Part shown: positions 43,400-52,237 of the stretch, one piece after another
Numbering within the stretch: the first letter of the stretch is position 1
Layout: every line of letters begins with the position of its first letter
Origin: Saccharopolyspora hirsuta
GTDB lineage: Bacteria > Actinomycetota > Actinomycetes > Mycobacteriales > Pseudonocardiaceae
Direction: 5' to 3'
DNA: 64,000 nucleotides
NCBI RefSeq assembly: GCF_008630535.1
Contig: NZ_VWPH01000004.1
Location: 484,115-548,114, forward strand
Notes under the pieces: model-generated
Told to the model about the DNA's origin: nothing
Seen by the model: only the letters and a program-made list of their open reading frames with translations
Database searches by the model: none
Program-made: the position numbers and the translations under genes

Positions 43400-44383
43400 T
43401 TATCGGGGCGGGGCCGTGGTCGATTCGCGCGGGATGAGCGTCGGGGCGCTCACGAGGGTTTCGCCGCTCCGCCCTCGGCTGTCGTCGAGGAGCAGGCGCA
43501 GCGCGTCCTCGGCGATCTGCCTGAACGGCACCCGCACCGTGGTGAGCGGGACCGGGAGCCTGCTGACGACCGGGATGTCGTTGTAGCCGACGATCGACAG
43601 GTCCCGGGGGACCTCGAGACCCAGCGCGTGTGCCGCGGAGAGAACGCCGATCGCGGTGTTGTCGTTCACTGCGAACACCGCGCTTGGCCGGTCGGGGCGA
43701 TCCAGCAGTCGGCGGCCCGCGATCTCGCCCGCCTCGATCGAGAACGCGTCGCCGGCGACCAGGGCTGGGTCGAACGCGATTCCGGTGTGCTCGAGCGCTT
43801 CCCGGTATCCCTCAGCCCGTCCGCACGCGCTGGAGGCGTACTCGGGCCCGCCTACCAGGCCGATCCGGCGGTGCCCGAGATCGATGAGGTGCCGGGTCGC
43901 CAGCTGCGCCCCGAGCCGGTCGTCACCGATGGCGGCCGGGCTGCTGCCGTCGGTGCGGAGAGCCAGCGCGTAGGACGTCGCGCCGACGTCGACCGGGGTG
44001 CCGACACGTGCCGTGGTGAGGATCAGCCCGTCGACCCTGCGCCGACGAAGTGACTGCACCGCAACGGTTTCCGCCTCGGGCTGGTCCTCCGTGGTCGCGA
44101 CGACCGTGAACAGTCCGCGGTCGGCTGCGACCGCGGTGATCGCCTCGTAGAGCATGGCCATGACGGTGTCGGTCAGCCTCGGCACGATCACGCCGACCGT
44201 GCTCGTGCCGGACCGGCGCAGACCCGAGGCGAGCGGGTCGCGGACGTACCCGAGCTCGGCCGCGACCTTCCGCACGCGCTCCGCGGTCTCGCTGGTGGAG
44301 CGCGGAAGGCGCTCGTCGAGCACCCGGGACACCGTGGACTTGCTGACCCCGGCCGCCCGGGCCACGTCGAGGATCGTCACCAC
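43400..44383 (-). CDS. LacI-family transcriptional regulator
   Basis: A 327-aa protein starting MVTILDVARAAGVSKSTVSRV, a textbook LacI headpiece at the extreme N-terminus. The hinge and effector domain follow (GTSTVGVIVPRLTDTVMAML, IGLVGGPEYASSACGRAEGY, FAVNDNTAIGVLSAAHALGL). It is divergent from the aldolase-Nramp operon, and two identical GGGAACGTTCCC operators flank that promoter. Confidence 0.95.
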   Translation of the reverse strand: MVTILDVARAAGVSKSTVSRVLDERLPRSTSETAERVRKVAAELGYVRDPLASGLRRSGTSTVGVIVPRLTDTVMAMLYEAITAVAADRGLFTVVATTEDQPEAETVAVQSLRRRRVDGLILTTARVGTPVDVGATSYALALRTDGSSPAAIGDDRLGAQLATRHLIDLGHRRIGLVGGPEYASSACGRAEGYREALEHTGIAFDPALVAGDAFSIEAGEIAGRRLLDRPDRPSAVFAVNDNTAIGVLSAAHALGLEVPRDLSIVGYNDIPVVSRLPVPLTTVRVPFRQIAEDALRLLLDDSRGRSGETLVSAPTLIPRESTTAPPR

Positions 44384-44403
44384 GCCCCGAGCGTACCCGA
44401 CGC

Positions 44404-44468
44404 GGGAACGTTCCCGGGATCGGTATTGACACCGGTCCGCGGGTCAACCATCGTGTGGGAACGTTCCC
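44404..44468 (+). promoter_or_regulatory. Promoter with two LacI operators upstream of the aldolase gene
   Basis: GGGAACGTTCCC occurs at 44404-44415 and 44457-44468, both perfect 12-bp palindromes with a central CG, 53 bp apart. Between them are a perfect -35 TTGACA (44426-44431) and, 17 bp on, CATCGT as a weak -10. A repressor dimer on each site, possibly with looping, would block the promoter. Confidence 0.8.
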
Positions 44469-44533
44469 GCTACCGTTCCCGTCACGGGCGAGCGGTGTTC
44501 ACATCCGCACCTACCCGGATTGGAGTCCCTGGC

Positions 44534-45445
44534 ATGTCCCTCGATCTCCGCGGCCTCAACCCCGCCCCGGTCACCCCGTTCACCCCAGATGGCGAGGTCG
44601 ACCACCAGGCCATGGCCAAGCTGGGCCAGTGGCTGGCCGGCCACGAGGGGGTCAAGAGCCTGGTGGTGCTCGGCCACGCCGGCGAAGGCACCTTCCTGAC
44701 CCAGGACGAGCAGGTCGAGACCATCGCCAAGCTGGTCGAGGCGGTCGACATCCCGGTGATCGCCGGGATCACCGGTGAGGGCACCCGCGTGGCCGTCGAG
44801 GAAGCCAAGCGCGCGGTCGCCGCTGGCGCCGAGGCGGGCCTGGTCTACCCCTCGCACGGCTGGCTGCGATTCGGCTACCAGCAGGGCGCCCCGCAGGAGC
44901 GCTACCGGGCGATCTACGAGGAGGCCGGTCTGCCCTGCATCCTGTTCCAGTACCCGGACGCGACCAAGGCCAACTACGACCTCGACACCCAGCTCGAGAT
45001 CGCCGCCCAGCCGGGTGTGTTCGCCACCAAGAACGGCGTGCGGAACATGCGCCGCTGGGACACCGAGATCCCGGTCCTGCGCCGCGAGAACCCGGAGCTG
45101 CAGATCCTGTCCTGCCACGACGAGTACCTGCTGCACACCATGTTCGACGTCGATGGCCTGCTGGTCGGCTACGGCAACATCGCCCCCGAGCAGCTGCTCG
45201 AGCTGATCGCTGCTGGCAAGGCTCGCGACTACGCTGCGGCCCGTGCCGTGCACGACCGCCTGCTGCCGGTCACCAAGGCCGTCTACCACCGCGGCTCGCA
45301 CATGGAAGGCACCGTCGCGCTGAAGCTCGCCCTCAAGGCCCGAGGCGTCCTGGAGCACGCGACCGTGCGGTCCCCCCTGGTCGACCTCTCCCCCGAGGCG
45401 GAAGAAGAAATCGTGCAGGCGCTCAAGAGCGCGAAACTCGTCTGA
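44534..45445 (+). CDS. Dihydrodipicolinate synthase/N-acetylneuraminate lyase (DapA) family aldolase
   Basis: A 303-aa TIM-barrel aldolase from the ATG at 44534 with GGAG upstream. Motifs: APVTPFTPDGEVD, LVVLGHAGEGTFLTQDE (the G-x-x-GE loop), PVIAGITGEGTRVAVEEAKR, ILFQYPDAT and FATKNGVRNM with the candidate Schiff-base Lys. The E-S/G-x-x-x-L pattern shows altered substrate contacts compared with true DapA. Operon structure and LacI control indicate a catabolic lyase for a keto-acid or sugar acid rather than lysine biosynthesis. Confidence 0.88.
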   Translation: MSLDLRGLNPAPVTPFTPDGEVDHQAMAKLGQWLAGHEGVKSLVVLGHAGEGTFLTQDEQVETIAKLVEAVDIPVIAGITGEGTRVAVEEAKRAVAAGAEAGLVYPSHGWLRFGYQQGAPQERYRAIYEEAGLPCILFQYPDATKANYDLDTQLEIAAQPGVFATKNGVRNMRRWDTEIPVLRRENPELQILSCHDEYLLHTMFDVDGLLVGYGNIAPEQLLELIAAGKARDYAAARAVHDRLLPVTKAVYHRGSHMEGTVALKLALKARGVLEHATVRSPLVDLSPEAEEEIVQALKSAKLV

Positions 45446-45468
45446 ACCGTCCCCTGCCCACACAACGA

Positions 45469-45497
45469 GGCGGGGTCGCCCACTTCGCGGCCCCGCC
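45469..45497 (+). terminator. Hairpin between aldolase and Nramp-like genes
   Basis: An 11-bp stem (45469-45479 with 45487-45497, one G-U pair) and a 7-nt loop lie 24 bp after the aldolase stop. It may attenuate, rather than end, transcription into the Nramp-like gene. Confidence 0.6.
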
Positions 45498-45624
45498 GGG
45501 CCGGACGTTCTCAATCGCACCCCCGGCCCCTCTCCAGCCGAGGTCCAACGACCTGGCTGGCCCGGTGACAATGCAGTCCCCGATGAACCCCGCGACAACG
45601 CCGCGCGGGGGGCGAGGAAACACC

Positions 45625-46971
45625 ATGTCCGACGTAGCACCTGCCCGGTCGAACAACGGGCCCACCGACCGTCGCGCCGCCACACCGCAGGCCACTGCGG
45701 CGTCCGCATCCGGCGACGGGACGTCCCCCGTCGCCTCAACCACCGCACCGGTCGGCCGCGGCCGCCGGGCCCTGCGGATGCTCGCCCTGATGGGACCGGC
45801 GTTCATCGTCGGCGCCTGGCAGTTCGGCCCCGGCAACCTCACCTCCGCAGTCCAGGCCGGTAGCCGCTTCGGCTACTCCCTGATCTGGGTCATCGCCGTC
45901 TCCACCGTGCTGATGCTCGTCTACGCCGACATGAGCATCCGGATCGCGCTGGTCTCGAAGGGCTCCGTGGTCCAGACGATCAAAGAGCACCTCGGCAGCT
46001 GGTCCGGCCGGATCGCCGGGCTGGGCGTCTTCGCCATCACCCTGATGTTCTCCGTCGGCAACGCCGTCGGCTCTGGCCTCGGCCTGTCCCTCGTCTTCGG
46101 CGGCTCCCCGATGTGGTGGACACTCGCCTGCACCGCGGTCGTCGTCGGGATCCTGTTCGCCCGACGGCTCTACACCGTCATCGAAAAGCTCGTCCTGGTC
46201 ATCGTGGCGATCATGGCGGCCTCGTTCGTCGCCACCGCGATCGTGACCCGACCCGACTGGGGCGCCGCCGCTGTCGGGTCGATCGTCCCGACCGTCCCGG
46301 CCGGTGTCGGGCTGCTGATCGTCGCGTTGGTGGGCACCAACTTCTCGGTCAACGCCGCGTTCTACGCCGGGTACGCCTCCCGCGAACGCGGCCTGCGTCG
46401 CGACCAGTACCGCGAGACCACCCTCGTCGACACCATTCCCGGCATCGTCGCACCAGGGGTCATGACCGCGCTGGTCATCATGGCCGCGGCCGCGGTCCTG
46501 CCCGGGGTCGGCGGAGAACAGGGAGCGACGCTCAACCAGTTCTCCGCAGTGCTCACCCCGATCGCCGGCGAAGCAGGCCGGACCATCTTCTCGCTCGGCT
46601 TCACCGGCGCCGCACTCTCGGCGATGATCGCCAACGCCACCGCAGGTGGCACCCTGCTCTCCGACGGCCTCGGCCACGGCAACAAACTCTCCTCGTGGAA
46701 AGTCCGATCCGGCATCCTCGGCGTGCTCGGCTTCGGCGCCCTGATCACCGTCCTCGCACACGGTGCATCACCGGTCCAGCTGATCATCGCAGCGCAGGCC
46801 CTGACCGTCGTCATCGCGCCGATCCTGGCAGTGCTCATGCTCATCCTCGCCAACCGATCGACCCTCATGGGCGACCTGCGCAACACCTGGTGGCAGAACG
46901 TGCTCTCCGCAATCGGACTGATCGCCATCGCGGCGGTCTGCTACCAACTGGTGATCACCAGCTTCTTCTGA
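45625..46971 (+). CDS. Nramp-fold transporter lacking canonical metal ligands
   Basis: A 448-aa protein from the ATG at 45625 with GAGGAAA upstream. After a 50-residue polar N-terminus there are about 11 helices in Nramp order. TM1 reads GAWQFGPGNLTSAVQAG, so the metal-binding DPGN is GPGN (residues 68-71). In TM6 the MPH motif is replaced by FSV (residues 240-242 in VGTNFSVNAAFYAGY). Without the Asp and Met ligands, transport of Mn2+ or Fe2+ is unlikely. Shared LacI control with an aldolase suggests an organic acid or other carboxylate substrate (inference). Confidence 0.85.
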   Translation: MSDVAPARSNNGPTDRRAATPQATAASASGDGTSPVASTTAPVGRGRRALRMLALMGPAFIVGAWQFGPGNLTSAVQAGSRFGYSLIWVIAVSTVLMLVYADMSIRIALVSKGSVVQTIKEHLGSWSGRIAGLGVFAITLMFSVGNAVGSGLGLSLVFGGSPMWWTLACTAVVVGILFARRLYTVIEKLVLVIVAIMAASFVATAIVTRPDWGAAAVGSIVPTVPAGVGLLIVALVGTNFSVNAAFYAGYASRERGLRRDQYRETTLVDTIPGIVAPGVMTALVIMAAAAVLPGVGGEQGATLNQFSAVLTPIAGEAGRTIFSLGFTGAALSAMIANATAGGTLLSDGLGHGNKLSSWKVRSGILGVLGFGALITVLAHGASPVQLIIAAQALTVVIAPILAVLMLILANRSTLMGDLRNTWWQNVLSAIGLIAIAAVCYQLVITSFF

Positions 46972-47185
46972 TCCACGGCACCGCATGCGCGAAGTATGTC
47001 GACCAGGTCGTCGATGCACCGGTGGACTACGACCGTGGCCCACCGGTGACCGAAAGCCGCTGCTTCGCATGACCATCCTGAGCTGGAGCCGCTGCGCCCC
47101 GCTCGACTGGCAACACCTGACGGCGGACCAGCTACTCGCAGCAGAAGCCCGGTGCGGGCTCGCCGGATGTCCACCGTCTCGACGA

Positions 47186-47971
47186 TCAGAAAGCGTCCAC
47201 GTACACGTACACCCGGTCGAAGCGGAGCGCGGCCAGATCGGCGCGGCGGATCACCCAGTGGAACAGGCCCGCCTCCAGCTCGTCGCAGTCGTCGTCACCA
47301 CGCCAGGTGGCCAGCAGCGTCCACTCGTCGCCGTCCGCGGCGGGCAGCGGCACCTCGTCCTGGGCCACCTCGACCGGATCCCAGTTGAACAGGACCGGCT
47401 CACCACCGAGCTGGAACCGCCAGCGGGGACGCCAGCCGACCACGTGCGACCACGCGGACTCCAACTCCGCGGCCTGCTGCGACTCCTCGTCGTCGTCCTC
47501 CTCGTGCCAAGGCCACGACCACTGGTGGAAGCAGAAGTCCAGTCGTCCACGGCGGAAGGTGCTCACACCGTCCTCCGGGGCACCCTCGTGCTCCACCAAC
47601 GGCGTCCCGGCCGGTACGTAGCGCACAGCGTCGGCGACCACCGCCCCAGTGCCCGGCACGGGATCTGCGAAGAACAGCAGTCGGCCCTCGGTGGGCAGCG
47701 GCAGGTCCGTCGCTCCGGACGGCAGGGCAGCGCAGTCGACAGCCCCGACGAACGCGGCGGTCGGTGCCGGGGCGCCCTCGGGCAGCGGTGGATTCCCACC
47801 GGTCAGCGCAAATACCGGGCCGGGGCCGTCCGCAGCGAGGTATATCGCGGGGCGGGCCGTACGCATGTACGCCTCGACCTCGGCTGCCGGAATGCCCCGA
47901 GCGACGGCCTCGGCGCGGAACCGGGCAGCCCTCGCCTCGTGGGTATCGTCAGCGATCTCCGTGTCTGTCAT
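47186..47971 (-). CDS. DUF1963 (YwqG-like) protein
   Basis: A 261-aa protein with DUF1963 features: RPAIYLAADGPGP then GGNPPLP, LLFFADP, and the GWRPRWRFQLGGEPVLFNWD and GLFHWVIRRADLAALRFDRV end region. It is cytoplasmic and its function is unknown across the family. It stands alone between the Nramp-like gene and an IS110 remnant. Confidence 0.8.
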   Translation of the reverse strand: MTDTEIADDTHEARAARFRAEAVARGIPAAEVEAYMRTARPAIYLAADGPGPVFALTGGNPPLPEGAPAPTAAFVGAVDCAALPSGATDLPLPTEGRLLFFADPVPGTGAVVADAVRYVPAGTPLVEHEGAPEDGVSTFRRGRLDFCFHQWSWPWHEEDDDEESQQAAELESAWSHVVGWRPRWRFQLGGEPVLFNWDPVEVAQDEVPLPAADGDEWTLLATWRGDDDCDELEAGLFHWVIRRADLAALRFDRVYVYVDAF

Positions 47972-48302
47972 GCGCCGAATCTATTGCCCGACACCCGAAC
48001 CAACCAAAACCACCACTTGGCGCCAGAAAAACCTGCTGATCAGCACTCGGCCCCGCACACTCGGGGATCTGGCACTGGCCCCTCGTTGCCTTTTCGCGGC
48101 TCTGATCTTGGAGCCCTGGTCGCCAAGGTCCGGCATGACTTTGTCCCCCGCCGAACTCATGATCCGGAGGGTGGTGCCACCGGCCTGGCGGCATCGAGAG
48201 ACCGCTAGTAGAGACACGGCCGCCTGCAGGTAAGTCTCGTCGTAGCGTGGCTAAGGGTCGTCGATGCCTGACTGTGGCCAGCAACTTCGACGTGAAGAGG
48301 GG
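47972..48302. other. Region between DUF1963 gene and IS110 remnant
   Basis: No gene is supported here. The last 100 bp probably contain the left end of the IS110-type element, which lacks terminal inverted repeats, so the boundary cannot be fixed by eye. Confidence 0.4.
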
Positions 48303-49339
48303 ATGACCAGAACATACGGCGTGTTCCCCGGCCTGGACGTGGGCAAAGGCGAGCACCACGCCGTGGGCCTGGACCCGACCGGAAACGGCTGCACGGCGGG
48401 CCGCTGCCAACAGCGAACCGAAACTGCCGGCGGTATTCGACAAGCTCGCCGCCCACGGCCCCGTGTTGGTCGTGGTGGAACAGCCGGCCACGATCGGCGC
48501 TCTGCCGGTCGCGGTCGCTCGCGCCTTGCGGACACCAGGTCGCCCACCTGCCCGGCCTGGCGATGCGGCGGATCGCCGATCTCCACCCGGGCAAAGCCAA
48601 GACCGACGCCCGCAACGCCTTGTTGATCGCCGACGTCACCCGCATCCCCCCGCACACGTCGCGGCAGGTCGACGTCGGCAACGACGCCCTGGACGAACTC
48701 GGTGCCCTGGTCGGTTCCGACGACGAGCTGGCCGCCGAAGCCACCCGGATCAGCAACCGCATCCGCGGCCTGCTCACCGGCATCCGCCCCGCTCTCGAAC
48801 GCGCCCTCGGACCCCGCGTCACCCACGCCGCGGTCCTGAAGATCCGGGCACGCTGCGGCGGCCCGATCGGCCTGGCCAACCATCAGCCGCCGCAAGCTCG
48901 TCTCGATCGCGCCCAAGCACGCGCCCCGCATCGGCGCCCGGCTCGTCGACGAGCTGCAAGCGGCCCTGGCCGAGCAAACCGTCGTCGTTCCCGACACCGC
49001 CACAGCCGACATGGTCCTGCCACGGCTGGCCGAAGGCCTGAAACCGCACTGGATCAACGAAAAACGCCCGCTGCCGAGGTTGAGGGAGCACTCGATACAC
49101 ACCCTCTCGCCGAGGTCCTGACCTCCATGCCCGGCATCGGAGTCAGGACCGCCGCCCGCACCCTGCTGGAGATCGGCGACGCTTCGGCGTTCGCCAGCTC
49201 GGCCCACCTGGCCGCCTACCCCGCGACCCGTCCGACCCCGACGAGGACGACAGCGTCCAAGCCGCCTCCGGCAGGCTCTGGCCGCCCCGGGTTTCGCACT
49301 CCCCTCGCCCCGGCAAAATTTCTGCACTCGCCGATGTAG
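48303..49339 (+). mobile_element. Degenerate IS110-family transposase
   Basis: Starts MTRTYGVFPGLDVGKGEHHA, the DEDD transposase N-terminus. The reading frame changes near 48400, 48535, 48880 and again near 49070: VVVEQPATIGALPVAVARAL, then MRRIADLHPGKAKTDARNAL, then ISRRKLVSIAPKHAP, then LTSMPGIGVRTAARTLLEIG (the transposase-20 domain). The conserved C-terminal end after HLAAY is lost. At least four frameshifts mean no active enzyme is made. Confidence 0.88.
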
Positions 49340-49450
49340 ACATGGTTGCTCGGCCCTGTTAGTATTTCTCTCCACAGACGGAGAGCACTGAGGCGCCATC
49401 ACCGACGAATCGGCGCGGCAAGCAGTGAAGTGGAGCTGTAGTTTGCAGGT

Positions 49451-49488
49451 CCCTGGGGTGGGCAACCGGCCGGTTGCCCACCCCAGGG
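49451..49488. repeat. Perfect 38-bp palindrome
   Basis: Two 19-bp arms (49451-49469 and 49470-49488) are exact reverse complements with no spacer, beginning CCCTGGGGTGGGCAACC. It lies 112 bp downstream of the IS110 remnant and upstream of the MerR gene. As RNA it would be a very stable hairpin; as DNA it could extrude as a cruciform. It may be a terminator, a REP-like element or the target site of the IS. Confidence 0.85.
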
Positions 49489-49619
49489 GAGCGAAAAGGG
49501 TGAGTCCGTGATCCGTACGCGAGCAAGAAGGGAGCGTCGAGTCACTGTTTTCCCTGCCGCTCCACTCCCGGTGTTCGTGGATGGATGAGCGGCCTGAGTA
49601 GTGAGTGATTACCCCTCGT

Positions 49620-49652
49620 GGCCCCCGGTGCACCACTGGTGCGCCGGGGGCC
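49620..49652 (+). promoter_or_regulatory. GC-rich hairpin in the leader of the MerR gene
   Basis: GGCCCCCGG and CCGGGGGCC with an inner GCACCA/TGGTGC pair form a near-perfect 33-bp dyad 24 bp upstream of the TTG start. It has no U-run. It may terminate upstream transcription or control merR expression. Confidence 0.5.
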
Positions 49653-49676
49653 TTGTTGAGGGGTGAGGGAGCGGTA

Positions 49677-49991
49677 TTGAGCAAGGATCGGCACGGCGCC
49701 GACGCGAAGTTCGACGACGAGGATTACCCCGCCTACACGATGGGGCGGGCTGCGGAGATGCTGGAGGTGACCCAGCCGTTCCTGCGGTCGCTGGAAGAGG
49801 CCGGCCTCATCGATCCGCAGCGTTCGACCGGGGGCCACCGGCGCTACTCCCGGCGGCAGCTTCGGCGGGCCCAACGCGCCCGCGAACTCATCGATCAAGG
49901 CACCCCGGTGGCGGCGGCGTGCCGGATCATCACCCTCGAGGATCAGCTTGCCGAGCACACCGGCCACCCGGAGTCCGGCGCGCAAAGTTAG
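49677..49991 (+). CDS. Small MerR-family regulator
   Basis: About 104 aa from a TTG at 49677 (GAGGGAG five bases upstream). The MerR DNA-binding domain is YTMGRAAEMLEVTQPFLRSL then GLIDPQRSTGGHRRYSRRQL, followed by a short helix (RRAQRARELIDQGTPVAAAC). There is no effector domain, as in HspR- or BldC-like proteins. It lies near haemolysin III, STAS and CspA genes, so a stress role is plausible. Confidence 0.85.
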   Translation: MSKDRHGADAKFDDEDYPAYTMGRAAEMLEVTQPFLRSLEEAGLIDPQRSTGGHRRYSRRQLRRAQRARELIDQGTPVAAACRIITLEDQLAEHTGHPESGAQS

Positions 49992-50236
49992 CTCGCGCGC
50001 CGACGTCGCGTGCGCCCTGGTCACGATGCCGCACAGGTGGGTTCAGAGCCGGCAACGCCGTCACGATGTAGCGAAGTGCCCGACCGGCCGGTGCATGGCT
50101 TGTCCGCGGCGTTGCTGGCCTGCTTCGTGGTGACCGCGCCTGTTGAGGCCGCTGATCTGACCCGCAGCCTGCTGGGCCGACTCGCCGCCGCATCCCACAA
50201 CGGCATGGTCGTTCTGAACAACCTCGCCACGTGACG

Positions 50237-50270
50237 GACCCCGGCCGACCCGTCCGGGAGCGCCGGGGTC
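50237..50270. terminator. Hairpin upstream of the haemolysin III stop
   Basis: GACCCCGGC (50237-50245) pairs with GCCGGGGTC (50262-50270) 12 bp beyond the stop of the minus-strand gene ending at 50282. A 9-bp stem with a 16-nt loop fits a terminator for that gene. Confidence 0.6.
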
Positions 50271-50281
50271 TCCTCGCCGCG

Positions 50282-50974
50282 TCAAGAGATGGCGGGTGTT
50301 ATGGGCAGCAGGAGCCAGACGGTGACGTAATGACAGATCGCCGCTGCGGTGACGGCGGTGTGGAAGACCTCGTGGTAGCCGAAGGTGTTCGGCCACGGGT
50401 CGGGCCACCGGGTGGCGTAGCTGATGGCGCCGAGGGTGTAGAGGACGCCACCTGCCAGCAGCAGCACCAGTCCCGCGACACCGGCGGTGCGCAGCAGGTC
50501 GCCGAGGACGAACACCGCGACCCATCCGAGGGCGATATAGAGCGGGACACCGACCCAGCGCGGTGCGTGGGGCCAGGCGAGTTTGAGCAGCATGCCGCCG
50601 AACGCTCCGGCCCAGACCACGCCCAGCACGAGGCGCGCGGTGTCCTGGGGCAGGGCCAGCAGGCCGATCGGGGTGTAGGTGCCTGCGATCAGCAGGAAGA
50701 TCATCGAGTGATCCAGCCGCCGCATCCACGTGCGGGCACGCCGGGACCGCCAGGTGATGAGATGATAGGCAGCGCTGACACCGAACAGGCCGAGCACCCC
50801 GGCCATGTAGAGCGCCACGGCCGCGGTTGTTGTCGGCGGGCCGGTCGTGGCGGCCAGAGTGATCAGCACCGTGCCGGAGGCGGCGAACCCGATCGCGCTG
50901 GCCAGGTGAATCCACCCCCGCATCCGGGGTTTGACCGAAGCGTAGGCGCGACGCGTCGTCAGGGCTTCGCTCAT
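50282..50974 (-). CDS. Haemolysin III (TrhA/YqfA, PAQR-like) membrane protein
   Basis: A 230-aa, seven-helix membrane protein from the ATG at 50974. PAQR-superfamily metal-site residues are present: the Ser/His of VSAAYHLITW, the Asp of LDHSMIFLLIAGTYTPI, and the His pair of GYHEVFHTAVTAAAICHY. Despite the name, most members are not toxins; TrhA affects membrane energetics and fluidity. It is transcribed alone and ends at a hairpin. Confidence 0.92.
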   Translation of the reverse strand: MSEALTTRRAYASVKPRMRGWIHLASAIGFAASGTVLITLAATTGPPTTTAAVALYMAGVLGLFGVSAAYHLITWRSRRARTWMRRLDHSMIFLLIAGTYTPIGLLALPQDTARLVLGVVWAGAFGGMLLKLAWPHAPRWVGVPLYIALGWVAVFVLGDLLRTAGVAGLVLLLAGGVLYTLGAISYATRWPDPWPNTFGYHEVFHTAVTAAAICHYVTVWLLLPITPAIS

Positions 50975-51333
50975 GCCAGCAGGATACGAATTTTGGTGCT
51001 GCGTGGGGTTTATGCGTTCGATCACGGACCTCCTGGCCCGTCGGCGGTGAACGGGGTGCGCAGCGGGCGCAGAGTCTCCTCGTCCTGATCTGCACGCCGA
51101 CGCTGCGTGGCCGGGGTGGCGCGGGGCGGGCCGGGCTCGAGGAACATCACAGGCGCCACCGGTCTCCGCGCGCAGGAGTGGTCTGCGCGGGGTGGGCGGG
51201 GGTCGTGACGCGGCCGAGTGCCGCGCTGGTCAACCTGCGCGGGGCCGCTCCGAGTCCCGTTGCCGGGGCGGAGGGAGGTGGAGAGGTTCACGGGAAAGTC
51301 CTTTCGCGAGGCCTGAGGCCGGTGGTGGTGTGG
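50975..51333. other. Region upstream of haemolysin III
   Basis: No convincing gene on either strand. It contains the haemolysin III promoter region and the 3' side of the STAS-DUF2188 operon. Confidence 0.5.
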
Positions 51334-51510
51334 TCAGTCGGCGTCGGTGAGGAACACGTGTCCTCCGCCGTAGGCCGCGAGCTGGTGGTGGGCGCGGGCA
51401 ATCGCATCGTGTTCGGTGCCGGCGATACGCGCGGTCTGCTGGCCTTCGGCATCGGTGATCTGCCAGGCATCATCGGACAATGTCCGCGCGACGTGACGGC
51501 AGTGCCGCAT
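51334..51510 (-). CDS. DUF2188-like small protein (58 aa)
   Basis: A short gene with an ATG at 51510 that overlaps the stop of the STAS gene (TGATG). It encodes 58 aa: MRHCRHVARTLSDDAW, then a middle with ITDAEGQQTARIAGTEHDAI, ending GGGHVFLTDAD. The Trp, the A-x-x-x-A repeat and the hydrophobic C-terminal strand fit DUF2188, small proteins common in actinobacteria. Its function is unknown; coupling to the STAS gene indicates joint expression. Confidence 0.7.
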   Translation of the reverse strand: MRHCRHVARTLSDDAWQITDAEGQQTARIAGTEHDAIARAHHQLAAYGGGHVFLTDAD

Positions 51511-51887
51511 CACGCCATCACCACCGCGGCGTTGCTCCGAGGCGTAGGTGTCGTGGCCGTGGTGGTGGCGAACTCGGCGCAGCGAGTGCGGGCCGGGAGG
51601 GCGCTCACTCCGGCCGCTTGCAGCACGCGAAGCACCCAGGGCGCGGCGTTGACGATGCGCAGCGGGATGCGGCGATGGGCCGCGTAGGCGTGCGCGGCGA
51701 CCAGAAGATCGAGCCCGGCTGCATCGATGGTGTTCGCCCGGGCCAGGTCCACCAGCGTGTCCGGTGGTCCGGTCAGCACATGCGGCCAGAGCTGCTCGGC
51801 CAGCAGGGTGACACCGTCGCCGACGAGGTCACCATCCACTGGGAACACTGTGGGCAGGGTCGTGATCAGGCTGTAGTTAGCCCGCAT
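51510..51887 (-). CDS. STAS-domain protein (anti-anti-sigma-like)
   Basis: About 125 aa from the ATG at 51887 (GGAG four bases upstream; GTG 51902 is possible). The C-terminal half is a STAS fold: LVDLARANTIDAAGLDLLVA, AAHRRIPLRIVNAAPWVLRV, AAGVSALPAR. The usual phosphorylated Ser of SpoIIAA-type antagonists is not obvious in NTIDAAG, so classical regulation by an anti-sigma kinase may be lost. It may modulate a stress sigma factor (inference). Confidence 0.78.
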   Translation of the reverse strand: MRANYSLITTLPTVFPVDGDLVGDGVTLLAEQLWPHVLTGPPDTLVDLARANTIDAAGLDLLVAAHAYAAHRRIPLRIVNAAPWVLRVLQAAGVSALPARTRCAEFATTTATTPTPRSNAAVVMA

Positions 51888-52237
51888 CGGGCTCCAATAC
51901 ACGTCGAAGGATCCTGCGGCCTAGCGCAACGAAGAGAGTCGCCGCTGCAGTACCGCAGGCAGAAACAAGGTTCGGCTCCGGGAACCCGGCCCGCGCAAAC
52001 GCGCTCGGCTCAACCGGAGGAGAAAGAAGACTGGTGCTGCAGCAGGCTGCGCCCAGCCGCGTCGTTGCGCGCCCAGTGGTGGGCAGCGTCGTCACGGCGG
52101 AGAACGTGCTGCGGGGCTAGATCGGTCCGGCCCGCCTCAACCGCACCGCAAGTCGCGGGTGCGGGAGCGATGCCGGATGAAACCGTAGTCCCCGGCCCGC
52201 ACACGAAGTGCGGGCCAGGAAGAAACTCAGCGGAACC
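51888..52237. other. Region between cspA and the STAS gene
   Basis: Open frames here lack starts with ribosome-binding sites and show no recognisable motif. It probably contains the promoter of the STAS-DUF2188 operon and the end of cspA transcription. Confidence 0.45.

Noticed and set aside
49451..49652. Integron attC-like or CRISPR repeat interpretation of the two palindromes
   Set aside because: The two hairpins differ in sequence, are not periodic, have no spacers or integrase nearby.
50010..50234. Plus-strand frame ending SHNGMVVLNNLAT
   Set aside because: No ribosome-binding site or recognisable domain, and it overlaps the spacer between MerR and haemolysin III.
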